Part shown: positions 22,272 through 29,918 of the stretch, in pieces
Position numbering within the stretch: position 1 is the first letter of the stretch
How the letters are laid out: each line of letters starts with the position of its first letter
Source: Streptomyces sp. Ru73
GTDB lineage: Bacteria > Actinomycetota > Actinomycetes > Streptomycetales > Streptomycetaceae
Assembly: GCF_002920575.1 (NCBI RefSeq)
Contig: NZ_PQSQ01000089.1
Span: 1 to 32,714, forward strand
DNA length: 32,714 bases
Direction: 5' to 3'
The notes under the pieces: generated by a model
The model's database searches: none
What the model was told of the DNA's origin: nothing
The model's input: only the letters and a program-made list of their open reading frames with translations
Translations under genes and position numbers: made by a program

Positions 22272-23684
22272 ATGCAACGCCCCCGTTCCCGTGCCCTGAG
22301 CCTGGGCAGGACCGTGACCGAAGCGGTCTGGTTCCCGCTGGCGCTCTTCCTCGGCTTCCTCTTCTGCTTCGCCCCGGCGCTGCACGCGCCGCAGCCGCAC
22401 GGCGCCGAGGTGGCCGTCGCGGGCCCGGCCGTCGCGGCGCGTACCGACGCCGCCCTGCGGACGCGGCAGCCCGGCGGCTTCGACGTCACCGCGGTGGCCG
22501 GCGCCCGGGAGGCCCGCCAGTCGGTGCTGGACCGGGAGGCCGTCGCGGGGTACGCCGAGGGTGCCCGGGGCCCGGTGCTGTACGTGGCCAAGGCCAACGG
22601 CATGTCGCTCGAACAGTCCCTGACCCGCACCTTCACCGCACTCGCGAAAGCCCACGGCCGGCGGCTGACCGTCGAGGACGTGGCGCCCACCGTGCCCGCC
22701 GACCTGATGGGCACGACACTGGTCTACTTCGCCATCGCCTGGAGCGTGCCCGGCTACCTCCTCGCGACCACACTGCTGCGCGCGGTGTCCTTCACCCGGC
22801 GGCAGAAACTGCTGGTGATCGTGGGTGTCGCCGCCCTCTTCAGCATCGTGGGCAACCTCGTCGGCGCGGGGCTCGGCTACCTGCCCCGCAGTCCCGCCGC
22901 CATGGCCGTCGCCTTCCTGCTCACCACGGCGGTGGCCACGGTCTCGTCCGGACTGGCGCCGTTCGTCCGGCAGTTCTTCCCCGCGGTGGGCATGGGCCTC
23001 TTCATCGTGCTGTCCATCCCCACCAGCGGCGGCGTGGCGCCCGCCCCGCTGCTGCCCCCGTTCTTCCAGGCGCTGCACGCCGTCATGCCGCTCGCCAACG
23101 CCGTCGACGCGCTGCGCGGCGTCCTGTACTTCAACGGCGCGGGCGTCCTGAAACCGGTGCTGGTGCTGTGCGCGTGGACCGCGGCGGGCGCCGCCCTGCT
23201 GGGCCTCGACGCCTGGCTCCGGCACCGCAAGGCCGCAGCCGTACGGCCGGCCGCCGGTGACCCGCGGACGGACGAGCAGCCGGAGGTCGCGGAACCGCCG
23301 GTGGAGGACCCGGCGCTGGAAACCCCGGTACCCACCGCGCTCCCGGTCCACCGCCACCACTTCGGCGAACCGGTGCCGATGCTGACGGGCACCGTCCACG
23401 ACGCGGCACGGCGCCCCGTACGCGGCGCCGTGGTGATGGTGCTGGACGCCAAGGGACGGCAGTTGGTGAGCACGGTCACCAACACGCGGGGCGAGTACGC
23501 CACAACGGGCCTGCCCGACGGCTACCTCACCATCGTGGCCACCTCCACCGGCCGACACCCCAAGGCCCGCCAACAACTACTGCGCCCCGGCACCCCCGCC
23601 CACATCAACTTCACCCTGCCGGGCCGCGAGCCCGTCCCGTCCCCCCTACCACCCGACACGACCCCACCTATTGATTTTCGATAG
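22272..23684 (+). CDS. Multi-spanning membrane protein (ABC-2/YhgE-like permease) with C-terminal carboxypeptidase-regulatory-like domain
   Basis: The 470-residue protein has one helix at about 18-40, an extracytoplasmic region to about 150, then five hydrophobic segments (about 152-175, 180-208, 212-232, 238-262, 297-316). The order one helix, large loop, five helices resembles ABC-2-type/YhgE permeases. FFQALHAVMPLANAVDALRGVLYFNG before the last helix is the family's conserved stretch. After a proline/glutamate linker, residues about 372-455 form a carboxypeptidase-regulatory-like beta domain (LTGTVHDAARRPVRGAVVMV, NTRGEYATTGLPDGYLTI). No ATPase gene is adjacent. The strong TetR-type operator pair suggests induction by a toxic compound, so efflux or envelope remodelling is plausible. 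Confidence 0.8.
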   Translation: MQRPRSRALSLGRTVTEAVWFPLALFLGFLFCFAPALHAPQPHGAEVAVAGPAVAARTDAALRTRQPGGFDVTAVAGAREARQSVLDREAVAGYAEGARGPVLYVAKANGMSLEQSLTRTFTALAKAHGRRLTVEDVAPTVPADLMGTTLVYFAIAWSVPGYLLATTLLRAVSFTRRQKLLVIVGVAALFSIVGNLVGAGLGYLPRSPAAMAVAFLLTTAVATVSSGLAPFVRQFFPAVGMGLFIVLSIPTSGGVAPAPLLPPFFQALHAVMPLANAVDALRGVLYFNGAGVLKPVLVLCAWTAAGAALLGLDAWLRHRKAAAVRPAAGDPRTDEQPEVAEPPVEDPALETPVPTALPVHRHHFGEPVPMLTGTVHDAARRPVRGAVVMVLDAKGRQLVSTVTNTRGEYATTGLPDGYLTIVATSTGRHPKARQQLLRPGTPAHINFTLPGREPVPSPLPPDTTPPIDFR

Positions 23685-23707
23685 ATACCGATCGACAATC
23701 GATAGAT
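23671..23707 (+). promoter_or_regulatory. Promoter and direct repeats before the DUF2975-XRE pair
   Basis: TTGATT (23671-23676), 17 bases, GACAAT (23694-23699) ends six bases before the ATG, so the transcript should be leaderless. TCGATAGAT occurs at 23678-23686 and 23699-23707, exactly 21 bp apart, with CGATCG between. This AT-rich island is the probable binding site of the XRE protein. Confidence 0.65.
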
Positions 23708-24203
23708 GCATCGCTTTCTCATCGACGCGCTCCGGGCCGCTGTCGCGCTGGCCATCGGCTTCGGTCTCTTCGGGCAGATCGTCGTCATTCCGTCGACGGC
23801 GGCCGACGAGGTCGAGATGTTTCCTGCCTACGGCCCGTACGCCACTCCGTACGTGGTGGTGGCGATCCTCGGTGTCGCCTGTGTGCAGGTGGCCCTCGTG
23901 GCCGTGTGGGGGCTGCTCGGTATGGTCCGGCAGGGGGCGATCTTCACGCCGCGGGCCTTTCGGTGGGTCGATGTGCTCATTGGGGCCTCGGCGGTGGCGA
24001 CGGTGCTGGCGGTCGGGGTCGCGGCGCATCTGGCGTTCGCCGAAATCCCGTCGCCGGGCGGAAGCATGGACGTGGAGAGCGCGCTCGGGGCCGCGGTCGT
24101 GGCCGCCGGTGTGGGAGCCGCGTTCGCCATGCTCACCGTGATCATGCGCGGTCTCCTGCACCGGGCCACGGCGCTCCAGTCGGAGATGGCCGAGGTCATC
24201 TGA
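23706..24203 (+). CDS. DUF2975 domain-containing membrane protein
   Basis: The 165-residue protein has four transmembrane helices (about 8-28, 48-72, 86-108, 126-148). A loop RQGAIFTPRAFRWVDVL after helix two is characteristic of DUF2975, where it usually reads near PF...N...L. Function of the family is unknown. Members are nearly always followed by a small XRE-type regulator, as here, where the stop and next start overlap in TGATG. The ATG has no ribosome site and lies just after a -10, so it is probably leaderless. Confidence 0.88.
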   Translation: MHRFLIDALRAAVALAIGFGLFGQIVVIPSTAADEVEMFPAYGPYATPYVVVAILGVACVQVALVAVWGLLGMVRQGAIFTPRAFRWVDVLIGASAVATVLAVGVAAHLAFAEIPSPGGSMDVESALGAAVVAAGVGAAFAMLTVIMRGLLHRATALQSEMAEVI

Positions 24204-24436
24204 TGGCGATCGTCGTCGACCTCGACCGCCGGCTCGCCGAACGCCGTCTGTCGGTGGGCGAGTTCGCCGCCCTTGTCGGCATCACCCCGGCCAACCTCGC
24301 CGTCTTGAAGAACGGCCGGGCGAAGGCGGTGCGGTTCACCACGCTCGACGCCATCTGCCGCGTCCTGGACTGCCAGCCCGGCGACGTACTGCGCTGGGTT
24401 CCCGACGAGGCCGAGGGGGATCGCCCCCTCTCCTGA
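24203..24436 (+). CDS. XRE/Cro-type small transcriptional regulator (DUF2975 partner)
   Basis: A 77-residue single-domain helix-turn-helix protein: LAERRLSVGEFAALVGITPA, NLAVLKNGRAKAVRFTTLDA and ICRVLDCQPGDVL are the five helices of the YozG/HipB-like HTH_26 type. It starts with the ATG in the TGATG junction, so it is translated with the membrane protein. In such pairs the regulator probably controls its own operon, perhaps by way of the membrane partner. The 21-bp-spaced TCGATAGAT repeats in the promoter are the candidate targets. Confidence 0.9.
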   Translation: MAIVVDLDRRLAERRLSVGEFAALVGITPANLAVLKNGRAKAVRFTTLDAICRVLDCQPGDVLRWVPDEAEGDRPLS

Positions 24437-24675
24437 TCGGAGCAGCAACCGCCTGGCCGTCGGCGACGCCGGCCTCTACCGGCATGGTGCCGCCCCCCTG
24501 GAGCGTGATGGCACCGCGCAGGCCGAGACGTAGCCCCGTGCGTTCCACGCGGCGGGGGGGGGGGGACGCTACACGCCGCCGTACGTCCGGCCCCCGGCCC
24601 AACCACCGCGGTGGCACCGCGACCCCGCGTGGGGATGCGGTGCCACCGGCCGCTCGGTTCGTATCCGTGCTGTCG
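24437..24675. other. Convergent intergenic region with poly-G tract and hairpin
   Basis: 239 bases separate the XRE stop from the transporter stop. There is a run of 12 G (24554-24565). At 24610-24647 GGTGGCACCGC and GCGGTGCCACC form a perfect 11-bp stem, extended inside by CCCC/GGGG around GCGT, a good bidirectional terminator for the two convergent transcripts. A 30-codon open stretch after the XRE gene has no recognisable product. Confidence 0.6.
24610..24647. terminator. Bidirectional hairpin terminator
   Basis: An 11-bp perfect outer stem and a 4-bp inner stem are interrupted by a two-base mismatch on each side. It is symmetrical, so it can act on both the XRE-side and transporter-side transcripts. 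No T-tract. Confidence 0.7.
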
Positions 24676-26013
24676 CTACACCCCCAGCGCGCCGAGTGCG
24701 GCCTCCATGGCGAAGACGCCGCCGAGGCCCAGGAGGGCGAGGACCGTGGTGTAGGTGGTGCGTGCCTTGATGGCGTCGAGGACCGACAGGTTGAAGTACT
24801 CCTTGAACATCCAGAAGCCCGGGTCGTTGACGTGGGAGAAGGCGATGGAGCCGCAGGAGACGGCGAGGACCATCAGTTCCGGGTGGACGCCGCTGCCGGC
24901 GGCGAGCGGTGCCGCGATGCCCGCCGCGGTGGTCACCGCGACCGTCGCGGAGCCGAGCGCGATGCGCAGGATGGCGGCGATCAGCCACGCCAGGAGGATC
25001 GGCGAGATGGTCCAGCCGTCGGTGAGGGTCTTGATGTAGTCGGCGATGCCGCCCTCGACCAGGACGTTCTTGAAGGCGCCGCCGGCGCCGATGACCAGCA
25101 GGATCATCGCCATGGCCTTGGCCGCGTCAGCGCACGAAGCGGCCACCTCGCCCAGCGAGCGGCCGATGCGCGGGCCGAACGCCCAGGCGGCCAGGACCAG
25201 GGTGAGCAGCAGGGCGACCGGGGCCGAGCCGATGAAGGCGATGAGCGGCATCCCGGCGTGGTGTTCGCCGAGCGCCATCTCGGCCACCGAGGCGCCCGCG
25301 ATGAGGACGACCGGGAAGAGCGCGACCGAGAGGGACCAGCCCATGCCGGGCATCTCCTCGTCGGTGAAGGCCCGGTCGCTGACGAGGCCCTTCGGGATGG
25401 ACGGGTTCATGCGGCGGACGAAGGCCAGCCGGGGCCAGATCAGTGCGACGAGCGCGCCGGCCGGGACGGCGATGAACAGGCCGAAGAAGAGGGTCTTCCC
25501 CATGGAGGCGTCGAAGGTGGCCGCGACGGCGGTGGGACCGGGGTGCGGCGGCAGGAAGCTGTGCATCGTGGACAGTGCGATGGACATCGGCAGGCCGATC
25601 CACAGCAGGCTCTTGCCGGTCACCCGGACCAGCGTGAACGCCACCGGCACGATGATGACGAAGGCGACCTCGTAGAACATGGTGACGCCGATGAGCATGG
25701 CCGTCACCACCATGGCGACCTGGACCCAGCGGTCGCCGAACCGGTCGGACATGGTGGTCGCGATCCGCTGGGCCGCGCCGGAGTCGCCCATCACCCGGCC
25801 GACCATCGCACCGAGCCCGACCACGAGCATGGTGTCACCGATCTGGTCGCCGACGCCGGTGCTGAGCACGTCGGGGATCTTCTCCAGGCTGATTCCCCGG
25901 ACGACGGCCACGGCCACCGCGACCAGCAGCAGAGCGATGAACCCGTTGAGCTTGAGCCGGGTCATCAGGAAGAGCAGCGCCACCACGCTGAGCGCCACGA
26001 CGAGCAGGGGCAT
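24676..26013 (-). CDS. GntP family gluconate/sugar-acid:H+ symporter
   Basis: A 445-residue polytopic protein of the GntP family. Signatures include STMHSFLPPHPGPTAVAATF in the middle and the C-terminal GSATVAVTTAAGIAAP and AFSHVNDPGFWMFKEYFNLS, the latter near-invariant in GntP/GntT. The family imports gluconate and related acids with protons. Behind kdgD and gudD it more likely carries glucarate or galactarate in this strain. ATG with GGGAG seven bases upstream. It is separated from gudD by 119 bases with a hairpin, so it may be made at a lower level than gudD or have its own promoter. Confidence 0.93.
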   Translation of the reverse strand: MPLLVVALSVVALLFLMTRLKLNGFIALLLVAVAVAVVRGISLEKIPDVLSTGVGDQIGDTMLVVGLGAMVGRVMGDSGAAQRIATTMSDRFGDRWVQVAMVVTAMLIGVTMFYEVAFVIIVPVAFTLVRVTGKSLLWIGLPMSIALSTMHSFLPPHPGPTAVAATFDASMGKTLFFGLFIAVPAGALVALIWPRLAFVRRMNPSIPKGLVSDRAFTDEEMPGMGWSLSVALFPVVLIAGASVAEMALGEHHAGMPLIAFIGSAPVALLLTLVLAAWAFGPRIGRSLGEVAASCADAAKAMAMILLVIGAGGAFKNVLVEGGIADYIKTLTDGWTISPILLAWLIAAILRIALGSATVAVTTAAGIAAPLAAGSGVHPELMVLAVSCGSIAFSHVNDPGFWMFKEYFNLSVLDAIKARTTYTTVLALLGLGGVFAMEAALGALGV

Positions 26014-26046
26014 CTCACTTCTCCCTTGAAGTGATGCCGGGCAGCG

Positions 26047-26076
26047 GGCCCGCCGGAGGTGAGGTCCTGGCGGGCC
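26047..26076 (-). terminator. Hairpin between gudD and the GntP gene
   Basis: GGCCCGCC (26047-26054) and GGCGGGCC (26069-26076) form an 8-bp all-GC stem with a 14-base loop. It could attenuate transcription from gudD into the transporter gene or protect an mRNA end. Confidence 0.5.
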
Positions 26077-26132
26077 GGAATCCCGGGTGCTGAGGGGACA
26101 GGAAGGGGGTGCGGGGGCACGGGCCGGACGGC

Positions 26133-27479
26133 TCAGCGCACCAGGGCCGGCCGCTTGGGGTCGAACGTCCAGCCGGGGAGGAGGTACTGCATGCCGGCGG
26201 CGTCGTCGCGGCCGCCGAGGCCGAGGTCGAAGTAGCGCCGTTCGGCCGCCTCGACGCGTTCCATGTCCAGCTCGACACCGAGGCCGGGGCGGTCGGGCAG
26301 GGCGATGGCGCCGTCGCGGATGGTGAGCGGCTCGCGCGTCAGGTGCTGGCCGTCCTGCCAGATCCAGTGCGTGTCGATCGCGGTGATGTCGCCGGGCGCC
26401 GCGGCGGCGACGTGCGTGAACATCGCCAGCGACACGTCGAAGTGGTTGTTGGAGTGCGAGCCCCAGGTCAGTCCCCAGGCGTCGCACAGCTGGGCCACCC
26501 GCACCGAGCCGTTCATGGTCCAGAAGTGCGGGTCGGCGAGCGGGATGTCCACGGCGTCGGACTTGACCGCGTGGCCCAGCTGCCGCCAGTCCGTCGCGAT
26601 CATGTTGGTGGCGGTGGGCAGACCGGTGGCGCGCCGGAACTCCGCCATCGTCTCGCGTCCGGAGTAGCCGCCCTCGCCGCCGCAGGGGTCCTCGGCGTAC
26701 GCCAGGACGTCGCGCAGCCCGCGCCCGATCTCGATGGCGTCCTTCAGCAGCCAGGCGCCGTTGGGGTCGAGGGTGATGCGGGCCTCGGGGAAGCGCTCGG
26801 CGAGGGCCGTGACGGCGGCGGCCTCGGCGGGGCCGTCCAGGACGCCGCCCTTGAGCTTGAAGTCCTGGAAGCCGTACCGCTCCTGGGCCGCCTCGGCGAG
26901 CCGGACGACGGCCTCGGGCGTGAGGGCCTCCTCGTCGCGCAGCCGCAGCCAGTCGTCCTTGGCGTCGGGGTCGTGGCGGTAGGGCAGGTCGGTGCGGGTC
27001 CGGTCGCCGACGTAGAAGAGGTAGCCGAGGACGGGGACGCTGGTGCGCTGCACGCCCTCGCCGAGCAGTGCGGCGGTCGGTACGCCGAGGTGCTTGCCGA
27101 GCAGGTCGAGCAGGGCCGACTCGACGGCGGTCACCGCGTGCACGGTGACGCGCAGGTCGAAGGTCTGGGCGCCGCGCCCGCCGGAGTCGCGGTCGCCGAA
27201 CCGCTCGCGTATCGCCCGCAGCACGGCGTGCGGGTCGCCGACGGACCGGCCGACGACCAGGTCGCGGGCCTCTTCCAGGGTGGTGCGGATGCCCTCGCCG
27301 CCGGGCACCTCGCCGACACCGGTGCGGCCCTCGGAGTCGGTGAGGAGCACCAGGTTGCGGGTGAAGTACGGGGCGTGCGCGCCGCTGAGGTTCAGCAGCA
27401 TGCTGTCCTGGCCGGCGACCGGGATGACGCGCATCGCGGTGACGACGGGCGTGCCGGACGGGGGTGTGGTGGTGTTCAT
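26133..27479 (-). CDS. gudD: Glucarate dehydratase
   Basis: The 448-residue enolase-superfamily enzyme matches glucarate dehydratase along its length. Catalytic Lys208-x-Lys210 is in FKLKGG, metal ligands Asp238 (LDPNGAW), Glu263 (YAEDPCGGEGG) and Asn292 (TNMIATDW) are in place, and the second base His342 is in GSHSNNHFD. These sit three residues later than in the E. coli enzyme. It dehydrates D-glucarate (and epimerises L-idarate) to 5-dehydro-4-deoxyglucarate in the cytoplasm. It lies 110 bases after kdgD, whose product takes the next step, and before a GntP-type importer. ATG start with AAGG nine bases upstream. Confidence 0.96.
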   Translation of the reverse strand: MNTTTPPSGTPVVTAMRVIPVAGQDSMLLNLSGAHAPYFTRNLVLLTDSEGRTGVGEVPGGEGIRTTLEEARDLVVGRSVGDPHAVLRAIRERFGDRDSGGRGAQTFDLRVTVHAVTAVESALLDLLGKHLGVPTAALLGEGVQRTSVPVLGYLFYVGDRTRTDLPYRHDPDAKDDWLRLRDEEALTPEAVVRLAEAAQERYGFQDFKLKGGVLDGPAEAAAVTALAERFPEARITLDPNGAWLLKDAIEIGRGLRDVLAYAEDPCGGEGGYSGRETMAEFRRATGLPTATNMIATDWRQLGHAVKSDAVDIPLADPHFWTMNGSVRVAQLCDAWGLTWGSHSNNHFDVSLAMFTHVAAAAPGDITAIDTHWIWQDGQHLTREPLTIRDGAIALPDRPGLGVELDMERVEAAERRYFDLGLGGRDDAAGMQYLLPGWTFDPKRPALVR

Positions 27480-27589
27480 GGTGCGGTGCCTTTCGGAGCG
27501 GGTGCGGCGGGTGTGCCCGGCGGCGGGGACGGCCGGGCGGCGGTACCGGTGGCGCGGGTGGTGCCGGGCAGCGCCGGGCGGGTGGCGGC

Positions 27590-28510
27590 TCAGGCGCCGA
27601 TGCCCCGCACGAGGGCGGTGAGTTCTTCGAGTTCGGCCGGCTCCAGGTCGGTGAGGGGCGGGCGTACCGGTCCCGCCGGGTGGCCGGTGACCGTCATGCC
27701 GGCCTTGACGATGGACACGGCATAGCCCGGCTTGCGGTCGCGGATGCGCGTGTAGGGAAGGACGAAGTCGCTGAGCATGCGCAGGACGTCGGTACGGCGG
27801 TGCTTCCGTACGGCCGCGTAGAAGTCGAGCGCGAACTCGGGCACGAAGTTGAAGAGGGCCGAGGAGTAGGTGGTCACGCCCACTTCGAGGAGCGGCAGGG
27901 CGTAGGTCTCGGCCGTGGGGAGGCCGCCGATGCAGGTGAGGCGGTCGCCGAGGCGGGCGTGCAGCCGGGTGAGGGGGTCGATGGCGCCGACGCCGTCCTT
28001 GAAGCCGATCAGGTTGGGGCAGCGCTCGGCGAGGCGGGCGACGGTCTCCGGCGCGTAGACGGCGTTGGAGCGGCTGTAGACGATGACGCCGAGGCCGGTG
28101 GCCCGGCAGACCGCCTCGACGTGTGCGGCGAGCCCGTCCTGCGGGGCCTCGGTGAGGTAGGGCGGGAAGAGCAGCAGGCCGTCGGCGCCGGCCCGTTCGG
28201 CGGCCCTGGCGAACTCGACGGCGGTCGCGGTGCCGTGGCCGGCCGGGGCGACGATCGGGGTGCCGGCGGGCGCGCTGTCCACGGCGGCGGTGACGACCCG
28301 CTCGACCTCCGCCGGGGAGAGCGAAAAGAATTCGCCGGTGCCGCCGGCGGCGAAGAGGCCCGCCACGTCGTACTTGCCGAGCCGTGCGACGTTCGCCCGG
28401 TACGCGTCCTCGTCGAAGGCGTGGTCCTCGGTGCGAAAGTGGGTCACCGGGAAGGAGAGCAGGCCGGAGCCGAGGCGTCGGCCCAGGTCAGCGGGGGTGA
28501 GGTCGGTCAT
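27590..28510 (-). CDS. kdgD: 5-dehydro-4-deoxyglucarate dehydratase, copy 1
   Basis: The 306-residue DHDPS-family TIM barrel has the Schiff-base Lys171 in LIGFKDGVG, the catalytic Tyr145 in VIVYSRSNA, and the phosphate/carboxylate-loop GGTGEFFSL. The decarboxylating dehydratase converts 5-dehydro-4-deoxyglucarate to alpha-ketoglutarate semialdehyde, CO2 and water. The signature FDEDAYRAN and the C-terminal PVRPPLTDL are shared with the second copy at 31402. It heads the kdgD-gudD-transporter unit. Its leader is about 140 bases from a promoter that is closely related to that of copy 2. Confidence 0.94.
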   Translation of the reverse strand: MTDLTPADLGRRLGSGLLSFPVTHFRTEDHAFDEDAYRANVARLGKYDVAGLFAAGGTGEFFSLSPAEVERVVTAAVDSAPAGTPIVAPAGHGTATAVEFARAAERAGADGLLLFPPYLTEAPQDGLAAHVEAVCRATGLGVIVYSRSNAVYAPETVARLAERCPNLIGFKDGVGAIDPLTRLHARLGDRLTCIGGLPTAETYALPLLEVGVTTYSSALFNFVPEFALDFYAAVRKHRRTDVLRMLSDFVLPYTRIRDRKPGYAVSIVKAGMTVTGHPAGPVRPPLTDLEPAELEELTALVRGIGA

Positions 28511-28810
28511 GGCAGGAAGCTCCTGGCGTAGCGCGGAGACGTGCGGCTCACGCGGCTTCCCGTCCCGGGTGCGGCCCGTCCACGGCCTCCGGAACTTCCG
28601 CGGGGGGCGGGGCGCTCGGTGCTGCCCGGGCGGAAGCCGCTTCGCATTGCTGGCCGGAACGTTAAGAGCCGGTTGCGATGCGGGTCCAACACCAATTCGG
28701 CATCCTGCGATACCCAGCGCGTATCGTTCCGCGCGCCCGGCGGTGCGGTCTGCTACCGGCCGGCACCGGGGCGCCGGGGGCGCCGCTGAGGGCCCCGCCG
28801 GGGGCGCTCC
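28511..28810. other. Intergenic region between lysR and kdgD copy 1
   Basis: 300 bases containing the kdgD promoter (28659-28719), a leader of about 140 bases with no obvious upstream ORF, and at the LysR end a GC-rich inverted repeat GGCGCC-GGG-GGCGCC (28770-28784) that may terminate the lysR transcript. I see no RNA gene. Confidence 0.55.
28659..28719 (-). promoter_or_regulatory. Sugar-diacid regulon promoter 1 (kdgD copy 1)
   Basis: On the minus strand: GGTAT-N6-ATGCC (28699-28714), then TTGGAC (28684-28689), 19 bases, TAACGT (28659-28664). By hand alignment 48 of 61 positions equal those of the promoter at 31289-31349. The upstream inverted GGTAT/ATGCC is the candidate LysR-protein site. 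Confidence 0.75.
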
Positions 28811-29686
28811 TCACAGATGGCGCAGGAGGGCGTGCAGGGCCGGGTTGTCGTTGGCCTTGCGCCACACCAGGTGCAGCTCGACGGGGGTGGGGTCGGGCAG
28901 TTCGAGGGGCCTGAAGGTGATGCCGGAGAACCGCATCTGGGCTGCCGCCTCGGGGACGAAGGCGATGCCCCAGCCCGCGTTGACCATCGCCAGCAGGCTG
29001 TGCACCTGGCTGAGGTATTGGGTGAAGCGCGGGGTGACCCGGGCCTCGCGGAAGATGCTGACCAGCAGCTCGTGGAAGTAACGGGCCTCCACCGGCGAGT
29101 ACATGAGCACCTGCTGGCCGTCGAAGTCGCCGATGCGCAGCGGCTCGTCGCCGGCGCCGAGCGGGTGGTCGCGGGGCACGGCGGCCAGCAGGCCCTCGCG
29201 GATGGCGGGCCGGGTCGCCAGGTCGGGCCCGGTACTGGAGGGGCGGATCATGCCGAGGTCGAGGGAGCCCTCGGTGATGGCTTCGAGCTGGTCGCGGGTG
29301 ACCTTCTCGCGCAGCACGATCTCCGTACGGGGCATCGTGGAGCGGGCCACGTCGAGCAGTGTGCCGAGGGCTGAGTAGGCGCTGGCCGCGGTGAACCCGA
29401 TGGCGATGGCGCCGGCCTGGCCTGCGGAGACCTGCTTGGCGGAGAGGGTGGCCGCCTCGGCCTGACGGAGGATGTTGCGTGCTTCGTTGAGGAAGGCCCG
29501 GCCTGCGGGGGTGAGGCGCACGGTGCGGTTCGTACGGTCCAGCAGCTGCACGCCCAGTTCGTGTTCGAGCAGTTGTATCTGCCGGCTCAGCGGGGGCTGG
29601 GTCATGCGCAGGCGCTCGGCAGCCCGGGTGAAGTGCAGCTCCTCGGCCACCGCGACAAAGCTCACCAACTGCACGAGCGTGAACAC
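28811..29686 (-). CDS. LysR family transcriptional regulator of sugar-diacid genes
   Basis: The 291-residue LTTR has the N-terminal winged HTH (LHFTRAAERLRMTQPPLSRQ, IQLLEHELGVQLLDRTNRTV), the linker helix and a periplasmic-binding-like effector domain (GAIAIGFTAASAYSALGTLL, and near the end LLAMVNAGWGIAFVPEAA). The sequence is of the BenM/CatM-like type. The start is GTG with GGAGGG five bases upstream. It lies between the two diacid catabolic arms and is divergent from the galactarate/talarate dehydratase gene. The promoter element of that gene begins 13 bases before this start, so binding there should also affect lysR itself. Confidence 0.94.
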   Translation of the reverse strand: MFTLVQLVSFVAVAEELHFTRAAERLRMTQPPLSRQIQLLEHELGVQLLDRTNRTVRLTPAGRAFLNEARNILRQAEAATLSAKQVSAGQAGAIAIGFTAASAYSALGTLLDVARSTMPRTEIVLREKVTRDQLEAITEGSLDLGMIRPSSTGPDLATRPAIREGLLAAVPRDHPLGAGDEPLRIGDFDGQQVLMYSPVEARYFHELLVSIFREARVTPRFTQYLSQVHSLLAMVNAGWGIAFVPEAAAQMRFSGITFRPLELPDPTPVELHLVWRKANDNPALHALLRHL

Positions 29687-29698
29687 TGATGCCCTCCC

Positions 29699-29754
29699 GG
29701 TATTGAATCATCCAAAAACTAAGTTGGACGTGGATCAATCGCCGACCTTAGCGT
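29699..29754 (+). promoter_or_regulatory. Sugar-diacid regulon promoter 2 (galactarate/talarate dehydratase)
   Basis: GGTAT-N6-ATCCA (29699-29714), TTGGAC (29724-29729), 19 bases, TAGCGT (29749-29754). By hand alignment 38 of 56 positions equal those of the kdgD copy 2 promoter, without gaps. It sits between lysR and the dehydratase gene and leaves a leader of about 160 bases. Confidence 0.75.
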
Positions 29755-29918
29755 CAGGAAAAACCCACGGCGAGCCGCCCCTGCTCGCGCAGACGCCCGG
29801 CCACGCACCCTTGCCGCACCGGGCCGGACTGGGGTATTCCCACTCCGCCCGCCCTCGCGGCCGACGGTGTCCGCGACCGCCTCCGCTCCATCCGCCCACT
29901 ACCCCAGGGACACAAGTG

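Noticed and set aside
24437..24535. Remnant of a coding gene after the XRE gene (open stretch to a TAG codon)
   Set aside because: About 30 codons with no recognisable similarity, no start or ribosome site; it is too short to support.
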